Below, piece after piece: positions 14,733 through 20,960 of a DNA stretch of 20,960 bases. The translations under genes were made by a program, and so were the position numbers. Each line of letters opens with the position of its first letter. Position 1 is the stretch's first letter. Origin of the DNA: CAZTLE01 sp964614415 (GTDB lineage Bacteria > Bacteroidota > Bacteroidia > Flavobacteriales > Flavobacteriaceae); NCBI GenBank assembly GCA_964614415.1, contig CAZTLE010000058.1, positions 1 to 20,960 of the forward strand. The letters are read 5' to 3'. A model generated the notes under the pieces. That model was not told where the DNA came from and made no database searches. It was given only the letters and a program-made list of their open reading frames with translations.

Positions 14733-16439
14733 ATGTCGAAACCCATGCGCTGGACCCTGAAACCAAAACCTTCCCCGGAAACTGTTGCCGCATTGGCCGA
14801 AGCCCTGTCTGTAGATACCATAATTGCTACATTGCTCTTACAGCGGGGTATTGAGACCTTCGAACAGGCCGAAAAATTCTTTAGACCCAAGCTTTCCGAT
14901 CTTCACGATCCCTTTCTTATGAAGGATATGGAGGTCGCCGTGGCCCGGATTGAAAAAGCGATCGCCGAGGAAGAAAACATTCTGGTTTACGGAGATTATG
15001 ATGTCGATGGAACCAGTAGCGTAGCCCTGGTTTCATCTTACCTGAAAACATATTATTCCAACGTGGCGACATACATTCCCGATCGGTATGAAGAAGGCTA
15101 TGGTATCTCTTTTAAAGGGATCGATTTCGCATCCGACAACGATTTTACGCTGGTAATCGCCCTTGACTGCGGTGTGAAGGCAGTAGATAAGGTGGAATAC
15201 GCAACCGAAAAAGGGATCGATTTCATCATTTGTGATCACCACAGACCCGGCCCCGAGCTGCCACTGGCGACGGCCGTTTTGGATCCCAAGCGGGCAGATT
15301 GTAACTATCCGTTCAAGGAACTATGCGGATGTGGCGTTGGATTTAAACTGGTACAGGCGCTAAGTGTTCATCGGGGATTGACTATAGACGACCTCATCCT
15401 TTACCTGGATCTTGTAGCTATGGCTATTGCGGCCGATATTGTCCCCATTACCGGTGAGAACCGGATATTGACATATTATGGTCTAAAGGTGATCAACTCT
15501 AACCCAAGGGTGGGTTTCAAAAGTATTTTGAAGCAGGTAAAGAAAGAAGCACTTACCATTACCGATGTAGTGTTTATCATTGCCCCACGCATCAATGCTG
15601 CCGGAAGAATGAAACACGGAAATCACGCAGTGACCCTGTTAACCGAAACTGACGCCGGGAAAGCCGAAGCTTATGCACTTGAAATAGAAACCTTCAACTC
15701 AGAACGCAGGGATACCGATAAAAAGATCACCGAACAAGCGCTAGCCCAGATCGAGAATAACGGGGAGGAAGCACGAAAAACCACGGTGGTTTATGACCCC
15801 GGTTGGCACAAGGGGGTTATTGGTATTGTGGCTTCGCGACTTACGGATACCTACTACAGACCTACGGTGGTGTTTACACGGAGTGGCGAAAAACTGGCGG
15901 CTTCCGCCCGCTCCGTGAAAGGGTTTGACGTATACCAGGCCCTGGAAGGTTGTTCAGAACACCTGGAGCAGTTTGGAGGGCATATGTATGCCGCGGGGCT
16001 TACGATGCTCGAAGAAGACTATGAAAAGTTCAAAGCCGAATTTGAGCGGATCGTTTCGGAAACCATAGATCCTCAAATGCTCATTCCTGAAGTATCGATC
16101 GATGCTGAAATTGAATTCAATCGTATTACCCCGAAGTTCTATCGGATACTGAAACAGTTTGCTCCTTTTGGTCCGGGAAACAGGACGCCTGTATTCATGA
16201 CCCAGGCGGTAACAGATACCGGTTGGTGCCGCACGGTAGGCGAGGATGGCAATCACCTGAAGGCCAGCTTCAACCAACGAGGCGCCGGTACGGCGATCGG
16301 TGCGATTGGCTTTAAACTGGGCAAAAAAATCAACCTTATTGCTGAGAAAAGCCCTGTCAGGATCGCATATACCCTGGATGAGAATGAATGGCAGGGTACA
16401 AAAAGCCTTCAGCTAAAATTAAAAGATATCAAGGCCTAG
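14733..16439 (+). CDS. recJ: Single-stranded-DNA-specific exonuclease RecJ
   Basis: RecJ degrades single-stranded DNA 5' to 3' in recombination and mismatch/base-excision repair, using Mn/Mg. The 568-residue protein has the DHH-domain motifs YGDYDVDGTSSVALV (86-100), LDCGVK (144-149) and CDHHRPG (167-173), then NAAGRMKHGNHA in the connecting part. The DHHA1 domain follows (GWHKGVIGIVASRL, FGGHMYAAGLTM) and then an OB-type tail. Length is normal. The ATG at 14733 gives the typical RWTLKPKP start. Its TAG overlaps the stop of the convergent hydrolase gene by four bases at CTAG. Confidence 0.97.
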   Translation: MSKPMRWTLKPKPSPETVAALAEALSVDTIIATLLLQRGIETFEQAEKFFRPKLSDLHDPFLMKDMEVAVARIEKAIAEEENILVYGDYDVDGTSSVALVSSYLKTYYSNVATYIPDRYEEGYGISFKGIDFASDNDFTLVIALDCGVKAVDKVEYATEKGIDFIICDHHRPGPELPLATAVLDPKRADCNYPFKELCGCGVGFKLVQALSVHRGLTIDDLILYLDLVAMAIAADIVPITGENRILTYYGLKVINSNPRVGFKSILKQVKKEALTITDVVFIIAPRINAAGRMKHGNHAVTLLTETDAGKAEAYALEIETFNSERRDTDKKITEQALAQIENNGEEARKTTVVYDPGWHKGVIGIVASRLTDTYYRPTVVFTRSGEKLAASARSVKGFDVYQALEGCSEHLEQFGGHMYAAGLTMLEEDYEKFKAEFERIVSETIDPQMLIPEVSIDAEIEFNRITPKFYRILKQFAPFGPGNRTPVFMTQAVTDTGWCRTVGEDGNHLKASFNQRGAGTAIGAIGFKLGKKINLIAEKSPVRIAYTLDENEWQGTKSLQLKLKDIKA

Positions 16440-17281
16440 GACAGGAAATCGATGATAAGGCTGTTGATCTTCTCCGGCTGTTCCTCCTGAATAAAATGTC
16501 TTGCTTCCAGAACATGTATGTTATCTTTGTTGATGTTCAGGTCCGAAACCACCATTTCTTGTTGAGGATCCCATTTCAGAAAAGAATCGTTATGACCCCA
16601 GACCACCAAAGTGGGTAGGTCGACCTTCCTTATCATAGGGCTGTAGTCCGGCAGGGCATTACAGGTTTGGGTAAAGAAATAGTACATGGCACGGGTCTTT
16701 CCCTCAATAAGCGGTGTTTTGTATCCCTCAAGATCAGCCCCGGTGAGATTATTTTCGGTAAGTCCCGAATTGAAAAGTCCTTTCAGCATCATGTTGGTGG
16801 TGATGCCGTTTCGGTAGCTCCACATGGCCGTTCGGGCCATGAATCCCGGTTCAAATCGTATAGGCGGGTCGAATCCCGGTTCGTAAATTATCGTATTCAG
16901 AATTACAAGGTTCTCAATACGTCCCGGTTGACGTTCTAAGAGTTCCCAGGTCCAAAGGCCCCCGGCGTCATGCATGACATGCGTCCATCGATCGATGTCA
17001 AGTGAATCCATTAGGGCCAGGATACGTTTCGCATGATTTTCTTCAGAATAGATCTCATACCCTTTGGGAGAATCACTCGAACCGAAACCCAGCATATCGG
17101 GAGCGATGATCCGGTACCCTGCTGCAACGAGCCCAGACATCATATGCCTGTAGAGCCATCCGGAAGTGGGGACTCCGTGAAGTAACAGAATTACAGGACC
17201 TTCACCCTGGTCGATATACGCCATGTGCCCCTGAGGTGTTAGGAACTTCTTTTGCCTGGCTCTGAATTCAGAATAGGTCAT
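16436..17281 (-). CDS. Haloalkane-dehalogenase-like alpha/beta hydrolase
   Basis: A 281-residue alpha/beta hydrolase. HGVPTSGWLYRHM (35-47) gives the oxyanion-hole region, HDAGG (104-108) the nucleophile elbow with Asp105 in place of serine, WGHNDSFL (228-235) the acid Asp232, and ARHFIQEE (260-267) the catalytic His262. An aspartate nucleophile points to haloalkane dehalogenase or epoxide hydrolase chemistry rather than an esterase. The substrate is unknown. There is no signal peptide, so it should be cytoplasmic. The gene is alone on its strand, divergent from the gene at 17379, and its stop codon overlaps recJ. Confidence 0.88.
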   Translation of the reverse strand: MTYSEFRARQKKFLTPQGHMAYIDQGEGPVILLLHGVPTSGWLYRHMMSGLVAAGYRIIAPDMLGFGSSDSPKGYEIYSEENHAKRILALMDSLDIDRWTHVMHDAGGLWTWELLERQPGRIENLVILNTIIYEPGFDPPIRFEPGFMARTAMWSYRNGITTNMMLKGLFNSGLTENNLTGADLEGYKTPLIEGKTRAMYYFFTQTCNALPDYSPMIRKVDLPTLVVWGHNDSFLKWDPQQEMVVSDLNINKDNIHVLEARHFIQEEQPEKINSLIIDFLS

Positions 17282-17344
17282 TTAGTTGGTTTTTTGCAAC
17301 ATTCGTTAGTCTCTATTAATTTGGACGAGGGTTGCCGGTCATCA

Positions 17345-17375
17345 TTTCAAAACTCGGAAAATCATTGTAACTTTA
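17345..17375 (+). promoter_or_regulatory. Possible promoter of the PGBD-like gene, near-leaderless
   Basis: TTTC (17345-17348), a 19-base spacer and TAACTTTA (17368-17375) are a near match to TTTG / TAnnTTTG. The box ends three bases before the ATG at 17379, implying a leaderless or nearly leaderless mRNA. Confidence 0.32.
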
Positions 17376-17378
17376 GGT

Positions 17379-17993
17379 ATGAAACAGATCATAATTTTCT
17401 TATTACTGATTATTGTAGTGATCATTGGGTATAATACTTTTAAGAAACACAAACGATTCTCCCTGGAAAATTATGAATATAAAATACCCGACCTTGACAC
17501 TTCTGAAGCGGACAAAGAGACTTTGCTCGATTACTATCGTGCCGTAGAGCGGGTTAACGGATATGTGATCTCTCAATGGAGTACCGAAGGGATTGACGTG
17601 CGAAATCCTGAAGACGACGACGAGACCACCCGGGCGGCTGTTGCCAGATATCGTGAGCTGCTTGCCGATGTGGGCTATTTTGAAAAGCTGCTTACCACGC
17701 CTGAAAAGAAACCGGTCACTACAACCAAACCACCTACGGAAGAAGAGCTGCGAAAGAACCTGCTGAGAAAGACATTTTATGCCGATCCTTCGGCTTATAG
17801 TTTGCGTATAGGCGAGCAGAATGCCATCGTCTATGAAATTCAGCACCTGCTTATCAAGCATGGAGATTCCATACGACACGACGGACTCTTTAGAACAGAG
17901 ACGTTTAATTCGTTGCGGCAATTTGAAGAGAAGAACGGTCTGTTTCCCGATGGAAAGCTGGACGCCATAACCCTTGAGTATTTGCTGCGGTAA
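17379..17993 (+). CDS. Membrane-anchored protein with peptidoglycan-binding-like domain
   Basis: A 204-residue protein. Residues about 3-17 (IIIFLLLIIVVIIGY) form a single N-terminal membrane anchor, so the rest is probably periplasmic. Residues about 40-110 are charged and helical. A threonine/proline-rich linker (KKPVTTTKPPTEEE) leads to a C-terminal domain of about 60 residues (LRIGEQNAIVYEIQHLL, FNSLRQFEEKNGLFPDGKLD) with the shape of a PG_binding_1 repeat. A cell-wall contact role is reasonable but no catalytic domain is present. Its stop codon abuts the stop of the convergent esterase gene, with no base between. Confidence 0.8.
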   Translation: MKQIIIFLLLIIVVIIGYNTFKKHKRFSLENYEYKIPDLDTSEADKETLLDYYRAVERVNGYVISQWSTEGIDVRNPEDDDETTRAAVARYRELLADVGYFEKLLTTPEKKPVTTTKPPTEEELRKNLLRKTFYADPSAYSLRIGEQNAIVYEIQHLLIKHGDSIRHDGLFRTETFNSLRQFEEKNGLFPDGKLDAITLEYLLR

Positions 17994-18923
17994 TTACTGC
18001 AGGCTTTTGAAGAAATTCCAGAGAAGATCGCACGCATTCTGATCCCTGGAAACGTTCCCTACCAAACGTTTACCCAAATACTGTGTGCCTCCCGGCCAGG
18101 TATGACCACCCCCTTCAATCTTGATCAGCTCCACTTTTAGATCGGGCCTTTCTGCATTGGGATATACAATTCGCGTTGAGGTGCAGCCGTCCCTTCCGTT
18201 TGAATTCTCCATTTCGGTAATGATGCCTTCAGTGGAATTTCCGTTGAGCGCGCACATGAAATCAATACTTTTTTCGGCTCCAAGCACATGGCCCCGGCGC
18301 TGCCGGAAGATTCGAATCTCTCCTTCGTCGTACGGAAAGATAGGATCGGCAGTACCGTGAATTATAATTACCGGAAACGGCTGTGCGTCGGTCATCTCGT
18401 CGGTTTTCAGTTTGCTGAAGTTGGCCGACACGAGCCCGACGGCTTTGATCTTTTCCGGCAGATCGGCGCCCAGGGTAAGGGACATGAGGCCTCCGTTTGA
18501 GATACCACAGGCAAAAACATTGGTGATGTCCACGGCATAGCGCGAGGCAAGATCATCGATCATAGCACTTATAAATCCTACGTCGTCTATGTTCAGTTTA
18601 CGTGCCTTTCCCCGTTTCTCACGTTCCGGATGATCGTTCCACGATTTTCCGACACCCTGGGGATATACCAGAATGAATCCTTCCTCGTCCGCCAGGGAGT
18701 TGAATCGAAATCCGGTTCCTCGATTAAAAACCTTTGCCTGTCCGCTTCCCCCGTGAAGTGCAATTACAAGGGGATAGGTTTTTTCTTCGGAATAGTCTTT
18801 GGGAAGGTGTACAAGGAAGGTACGTTGTCGCCCATCATGCTCCAGAGATTCTTTGATGTCCTGGGCTTTCAGCGTAAGGGGTAAGCATAAAATGAGGGCG
18901 TAGAAAGTTACTGCAGTTCTCAT
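17994..18923 (-). CDS. Secreted PHB-depolymerase/feruloyl-esterase-like hydrolase
   Basis: A 309-residue esterase of the LpqC/polyhydroxybutyrate depolymerase type. A Sec signal peptide (MRTAVTFYALILCLPLTLKA) ends near residue 20. The oxyanion motif LHGGSG is at 56-61, nucleophile Ser142 in CGISNGG (139-145), likely acid Asp193 in HGTADP, and His274 in GGGHTWPGG. SWNDHP (94-99) and the pair Cys228/Cys247 are also family-like. Without a T9SS tail it is probably periplasmic. Likely substrates are ester-linked polymers or oligomers such as feruloylated glycans or short polyesters; the exact one cannot be told. Confidence 0.9.
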   Translation of the reverse strand: MRTAVTFYALILCLPLTLKAQDIKESLEHDGRQRTFLVHLPKDYSEEKTYPLVIALHGGSGQAKVFNRGTGFRFNSLADEEGFILVYPQGVGKSWNDHPEREKRGKARKLNIDDVGFISAMIDDLASRYAVDITNVFACGISNGGLMSLTLGADLPEKIKAVGLVSANFSKLKTDEMTDAQPFPVIIIHGTADPIFPYDEGEIRIFRQRRGHVLGAEKSIDFMCALNGNSTEGIITEMENSNGRDGCTSTRIVYPNAERPDLKVELIKIEGGGHTWPGGTQYLGKRLVGNVSRDQNACDLLWNFFKSLQ

Positions 18924-18962
18924 TTTTAGTTATTCAGTTATTAGTTAATTGTCAATTCCTAT

Positions 18963-18994
18963 TAAATATATTGGCACCGTTAAGACCGGATAAA
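18963..18994 (-). promoter_or_regulatory. Putative promoter of the secreted esterase
   Basis: The minus strand has TTTA (18991-18994), a 20-base spacer and TATATTTA (18963-18970), each one base off the Bacteroidota consensus. The leader would be about 30-35 bases. The rest of the gap up to 19186 is AT- and T-rich, with no gene, tRNA or clear terminator that I can see. Confidence 0.38.
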
Positions 18995-19186
18995 AGTTCT
19001 CCTGTTGATCTGTTAAGAATAGGTTTTCTCCTCTTTATCTCTTTCTTGTTACTTGATTTTTCTCCTGATTTCATCTTTCAAATAACTCAGTAACTTATTT
19101 GTATGATACACAGTTAAGAATTTCCCCGGCGCTTGTTTTAGTTCATAATCCGGACATAGAACAATATCAGAATAACGATTAGAGTA

Positions 19187-19942
19187 CTATTCGAACTCCT
19201 TCAGTTCAAAAACGGTGCCATCGAACACCCCGTAGGTGTAATGTGTGATCCAGTCGCCCAGGTTGTAGTATGTGGAGCGTTCGTTCAATTCGATCTTCAT
19301 AGGCAGGTGACGGTGCCCGAAAACGAAATAATCGTAGTGTTTGGTCTCCAGCTTACGTTTGGCATATTGCGCCAGCCATTCGTTCTCCGCTCCCAGGAAT
19401 TCCCGGTCCTCATCCCCGGAGATCAACTTGTTCTTTACCGAAAGGTGTTTGGCCAGACGCACGCCCAGATCGGGATGCAGCCAGCGGAAGAGCCACTTGG
19501 AGAAGGGGTTGATAAAGACCTTTTTCATCCGTTTGTATCCTTTGTCGCCGGGGCCCTTCCCATCGCCGTGGCCTATGAAGAAGGTTTTATCGTTGAATGT
19601 AAATTCTTTTGGATCGTGATATACCGGGATATTGAGCTCTTCTTTAAAATAATCACGCATCCACAGGTCGTGATTCCCAACAAAGAAATAGATGGGGATG
19701 CCACTGTCGCTAATCTCCGCGAGTTTTCCCAGAACCCTAACAAAACCTCTTGGAACAACGGTCTTGTACTCAAACCAGAAATCGAAGAGATCTCCCAACA
19801 AAAAAATGGCCGCAGCATCGTGCTTTACTTCATCCAACCACCGTACGAACTTCTTTTCCCGTGGCAGGCTGTCTGCCATGGTAGGAGCCCCGAGGTGATT
19901 ATCGCTGGAGAAATATACTTTCTTTCCGTGCGGGATCTGCAT
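19187..19942 (-). CDS. UDP-2,3-diacylglucosamine diphosphatase family (LpxH-like)
   Basis: A calcineurin-like metallophosphatase of 251 residues from the ATG at 19942 (MQIPHGKKVYFSSDNHLG). A GTG further upstream (19993) would overlap queD and adds no family-like sequence. Metal ligands appear in order: DNH (14-16), GDLFDFW (50-56), GNHD (89-92), GHGDG (124-128) and GHRH (209-212). LpxH cleaves UDP-2,3-diacylglucosamine to lipid X in lipid A synthesis at the inner membrane. The GDLFDFWFEY stretch is characteristic of the LpxH group. It is 29 bases behind queD and the last gene of a three-gene unit. Confidence 0.9.
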   Translation of the reverse strand: MQIPHGKKVYFSSDNHLGAPTMADSLPREKKFVRWLDEVKHDAAAIFLLGDLFDFWFEYKTVVPRGFVRVLGKLAEISDSGIPIYFFVGNHDLWMRDYFKEELNIPVYHDPKEFTFNDKTFFIGHGDGKGPGDKGYKRMKKVFINPFSKWLFRWLHPDLGVRLAKHLSVKNKLISGDEDREFLGAENEWLAQYAKRKLETKHYDYFVFGHRHLPMKIELNERSTYYNLGDWITHYTYGVFDGTVFELKEFE

Positions 19943-19971
19943 GTCGTAAAGATACGTAAAAGAGGATCGAA

Positions 19972-20421
19972 TTAGTTCTCGGAGGCGAACCACTCCGCAT
20001 AGCTGGTCTCAGTTTCCTGAAGCCTTAAGGAGTGAAGTGAGACATCATCAGGCAACCGTTTTGATATCTTCTCGGCAAAATCGACGATCATCATCTCACT
20101 AGTAGGTTGATAATCGACCAGGAGTACATCGTGGCCCCGTTTTTCTAACTCATGGGCGAGTTCAACGTGGGGCGTGTTCTTGTTGAAGACCGTAGCATGG
20201 TCGAAAACATCAACAACTTCTTCCTTGACGATCTTTTTGAGGTCGCCAAAATCAATGACCATCCCAAATTTTACGTGGGTATTATCCTGAATGGGATTAC
20301 CCACCACAGTGACGGACAGCTTGTAACTATGCCCGTGTACATTGCGGCACTTTCCGTCGTAACCGTACAAAGCATGTCCGGTCTCGAAAGTGAATTGTTT
20401 GGTAATGCGTATGGTGTTCAT
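19972..20421 (-). CDS. queD: 6-carboxytetrahydropterin synthase (QueD) / PTPS family
   Basis: QueD makes 6-carboxy-5,6,7,8-tetrahydropterin from dihydroneopterin triphosphate, the second step to 7-deazaguanine and queuosine in tRNA. The 149-residue protein has zinc ligands His16 (ETGHAL) and His29/His31 (VHGHSY). The catalytic Cys25 sits in C-x3-HGH, the QueD spacing. Asp74-His75 lie in FDHATVFN, and there is the PTSEMMIVDFAE block (106-117) and the C-terminal QETETSYAEW with the substrate-binding glutamate. Its ATG overlaps the TGA of a 33-residue gene upstream. No other queuosine genes are visible in the window. Confidence 0.93.
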   Translation of the reverse strand: MNTIRITKQFTFETGHALYGYDGKCRNVHGHSYKLSVTVVGNPIQDNTHVKFGMVIDFGDLKKIVKEEVVDVFDHATVFNKNTPHVELAHELEKRGHDVLLVDYQPTSEMMIVDFAEKISKRLPDDVSLHSLRLQETETSYAEWFASEN

Positions 20422-20519
20422 TTCCGTTTTCTCAATTTATTATAGACGACAACAACAATCAGTAAAAGCCCCAGTAAAATAAAAAGTCCATTACCTCCTA
20501 AAAACCGCAAAATATCCAT
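20418..20519 (-). CDS. Small single-pass membrane protein, 33 residues
   Basis: A short open frame from ATG 20519 to TGA 20418 encodes MDILRFLGGNGLFILL, a hydrophobic stretch LLLIVVVVY, and a basic tail NKLRKRK. The shape is a single transmembrane helix with a positively charged C-terminus, presumably facing the cytoplasm. Support for it being real: its TGA overlaps the queD ATG as ATGA, the standard sign of translational coupling, and a perfect TAnnTTTG box (20536-20543) lies 17 bases upstream. I recognise no family. It could instead be a leader peptide that sets queD translation. Confidence 0.6.
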   Translation of the reverse strand: MDILRFLGGNGLFILLGLLLIVVVVYNKLRKRK

Positions 20520-20535
20520 CGTCTCAAAATTTGTT

Positions 20536-20543
20536 CAAAGGTA
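20536..20543 (-). promoter_or_regulatory. -7 box for the small ORF-queD-lpxH-like unit
   Basis: The minus strand reads TACCTTTG, an exact TAnnTTTG match. Transcription would start near 20529 and give a leader of about 10 bases to the ATG at 20519. No TTTG -33 element is seen; that position falls in T-rich sequence just after the upstream terminator. Confidence 0.42.
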
Positions 20544-20557
20544 TTAAAAGAAACCAT

Positions 20558-20594
20558 AAAAAGAGGTGCCCGCCTTAGCGGACACCTTCTTTTT
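20558..20594 (-). terminator. Rho-independent terminator of the gene ending at 20677
   Basis: A 10-bp stem (20564-20573 with 20578-20587) with a 4-nt loop is flanked by A and T runs. The one mismatch on the plus strand becomes a G-U pair in minus-strand RNA, so the structure fits termination on the minus strand best. Confidence 0.85.
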
Positions 20595-20600
20595 CATAGC

Positions 20601-20621
20601 ATTCGATCATCTAGATCGAAT
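20601..20621. repeat. Perfect hairpin between stop codon and terminator
   Basis: ATTCGATC (20601-20608) and GATCGAAT (20614-20621) are perfect arms around a 5-base loop, in the 3' untranslated region of the gene ending at 20677. There is no T-run after it. It may be an mRNA 3'-end structure; the function is unknown. Confidence 0.4.
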
Positions 20622-20676
20622 ATCGTATGTAACGTAGAAACCCTGGTTTGTGGAATTCTTAGTGTTTCGTATGAGT

Positions 20677-20960
20677 TTATTGTTTTTCCCAGAGTAGTTC
20701 TACATCAGGCGAACCTTGAGAACAGTCATCAATCTCATCATCAGTAAAGATAAGGTTGAATACTGAGTCATCTTCGAAATCGTACATTCCGTTAGGTCCT
20801 GATGGAGGTCCTAATGTAATACCGGCACCGGCACATTGCAGTCCTGTTGTTTGTCCTGTTGGGAAAGTAACCTCGTTACATACATAGTCAATAATGTAGG
20901 TACGGGTATTTCCAAAGGCAAGGGATGCGATGTAATCGGCATCGAAGGCACGCTGAGTAG
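20677..20960 (-). CDS. Unrecognised protein, C-terminal fragment
   Basis: An open frame enters from the right edge and ends at TAA 20677, giving 94 visible residues. It ends in GSPDVELLWEKQ and contains three cysteines (in DYVCNEV, LQCAGAG and DDCSQG). Acidic stretches (DFEDDSVFNLIFTDDEIDD) and a GPPSGPNG turn are also present. The make-up suggests a folded beta-rich extracytoplasmic protein, but the N-terminus is outside the window and there is no T9SS tail. A terminator follows it at 20558-20594. I do not recognise the family. Confidence 0.75.
   Translation of the reverse strand, partial: TQRAFDADYIASLAFGNTRTYIIDYVCNEVTFPTGQTTGLQCAGAGITLGPPSGPNGMYDFEDDSVFNLIFTDDEIDDCSQGSPDVELLWEKQ

Noticed and set aside
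19241..19975. Long plus-strand open frame (244 codons) antisense to the LpxH-like gene
   Set aside because: Its translation has no recognisable motif, while the minus strand encodes an intact metallophosphatase with all metal motifs.
19943..19993. GTG start for the LpxH-like protein overlapping queD
   Set aside because: The ATG at 19942 opens just before the conserved metal-binding strand, as in LpxH proteins.

Overview
The window looks like a chromosomal segment of a flavobacterium (Bacteroidota, probably a marine Flavobacteriaceae). The reasons are a type IX secretion (T9SS) C-terminal sorting domain, several lipoproteins with short SC lipoboxes, TAnnTTTG-type -7 promoter boxes, a Bacteroidota-style thymidine kinase without its usual zinc cysteines, a short RsmI, and a GC content near 47% in the two alr/tdk stretches I counted by hand. 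Nothing looks like a phage or insertion sequence. Most of the window is housekeeping and envelope genes in short, tightly packed operons.

Layout. 1-2.9 kb (minus): the N-terminus of an ABC transporter ATPase, a lipoprotein prolyl oligopeptidase, and a small DoxX-type membrane protein. 3.0-6.0 kb (minus): a two-gene operon of a diheme c-type cytochrome lipoprotein followed by a T9SS-exported FG-GAP/ASPIC-UnbV repeat protein, with a strong terminator downstream. 6.2-8.3 kb (minus): a second DoxX paralog, asd and mscL, with a composite hairpin region between asd and mscL. 8.3-10.8 kb (minus): tdk, alr and a DUF1444-like gene. The last of these lies between two identical 30-bp direct repeats, one of which is the 3' end of alr. 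10.9-13.2 kb (plus): a four-gene operon (Bacteroidota-specific unknown, DoxX-like membrane protein, rsmI, uracil-DNA-glycosylase-family protein). 13.2-14.6 kb (minus): a YwqK-like lipoprotein and an AhpD-like protein. 14.7-18.9 kb: recJ (+), an alpha/beta hydrolase (-), a membrane-anchored PGBD-like protein (+) and a secreted esterase (-). 19.2-20.5 kb (minus): a 33-residue membrane peptide, queD and an LpxH-type hydrolase. 20.7-20.96 kb: the C-terminus of an unrecognised protein.

The genes serve mostly separate functions: lysine/peptidoglycan precursors (asd, alr), nucleotide salvage (tdk), DNA repair (recJ, UDG-like), RNA modification (rsmI, queD), lipid A (LpxH-like), osmotic safety (mscL) and surface or periplasmic proteins. 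The most unusual items are the alr 3'-end duplication around the DUF1444-like gene, the cytochrome/FG-GAP operon bracketed by DoxX paralogs, the unlisted small gene ahead of queD, and three convergent gene pairs whose stop codons overlap or abut. I see no clear evidence of a complete new defence or secretion system.
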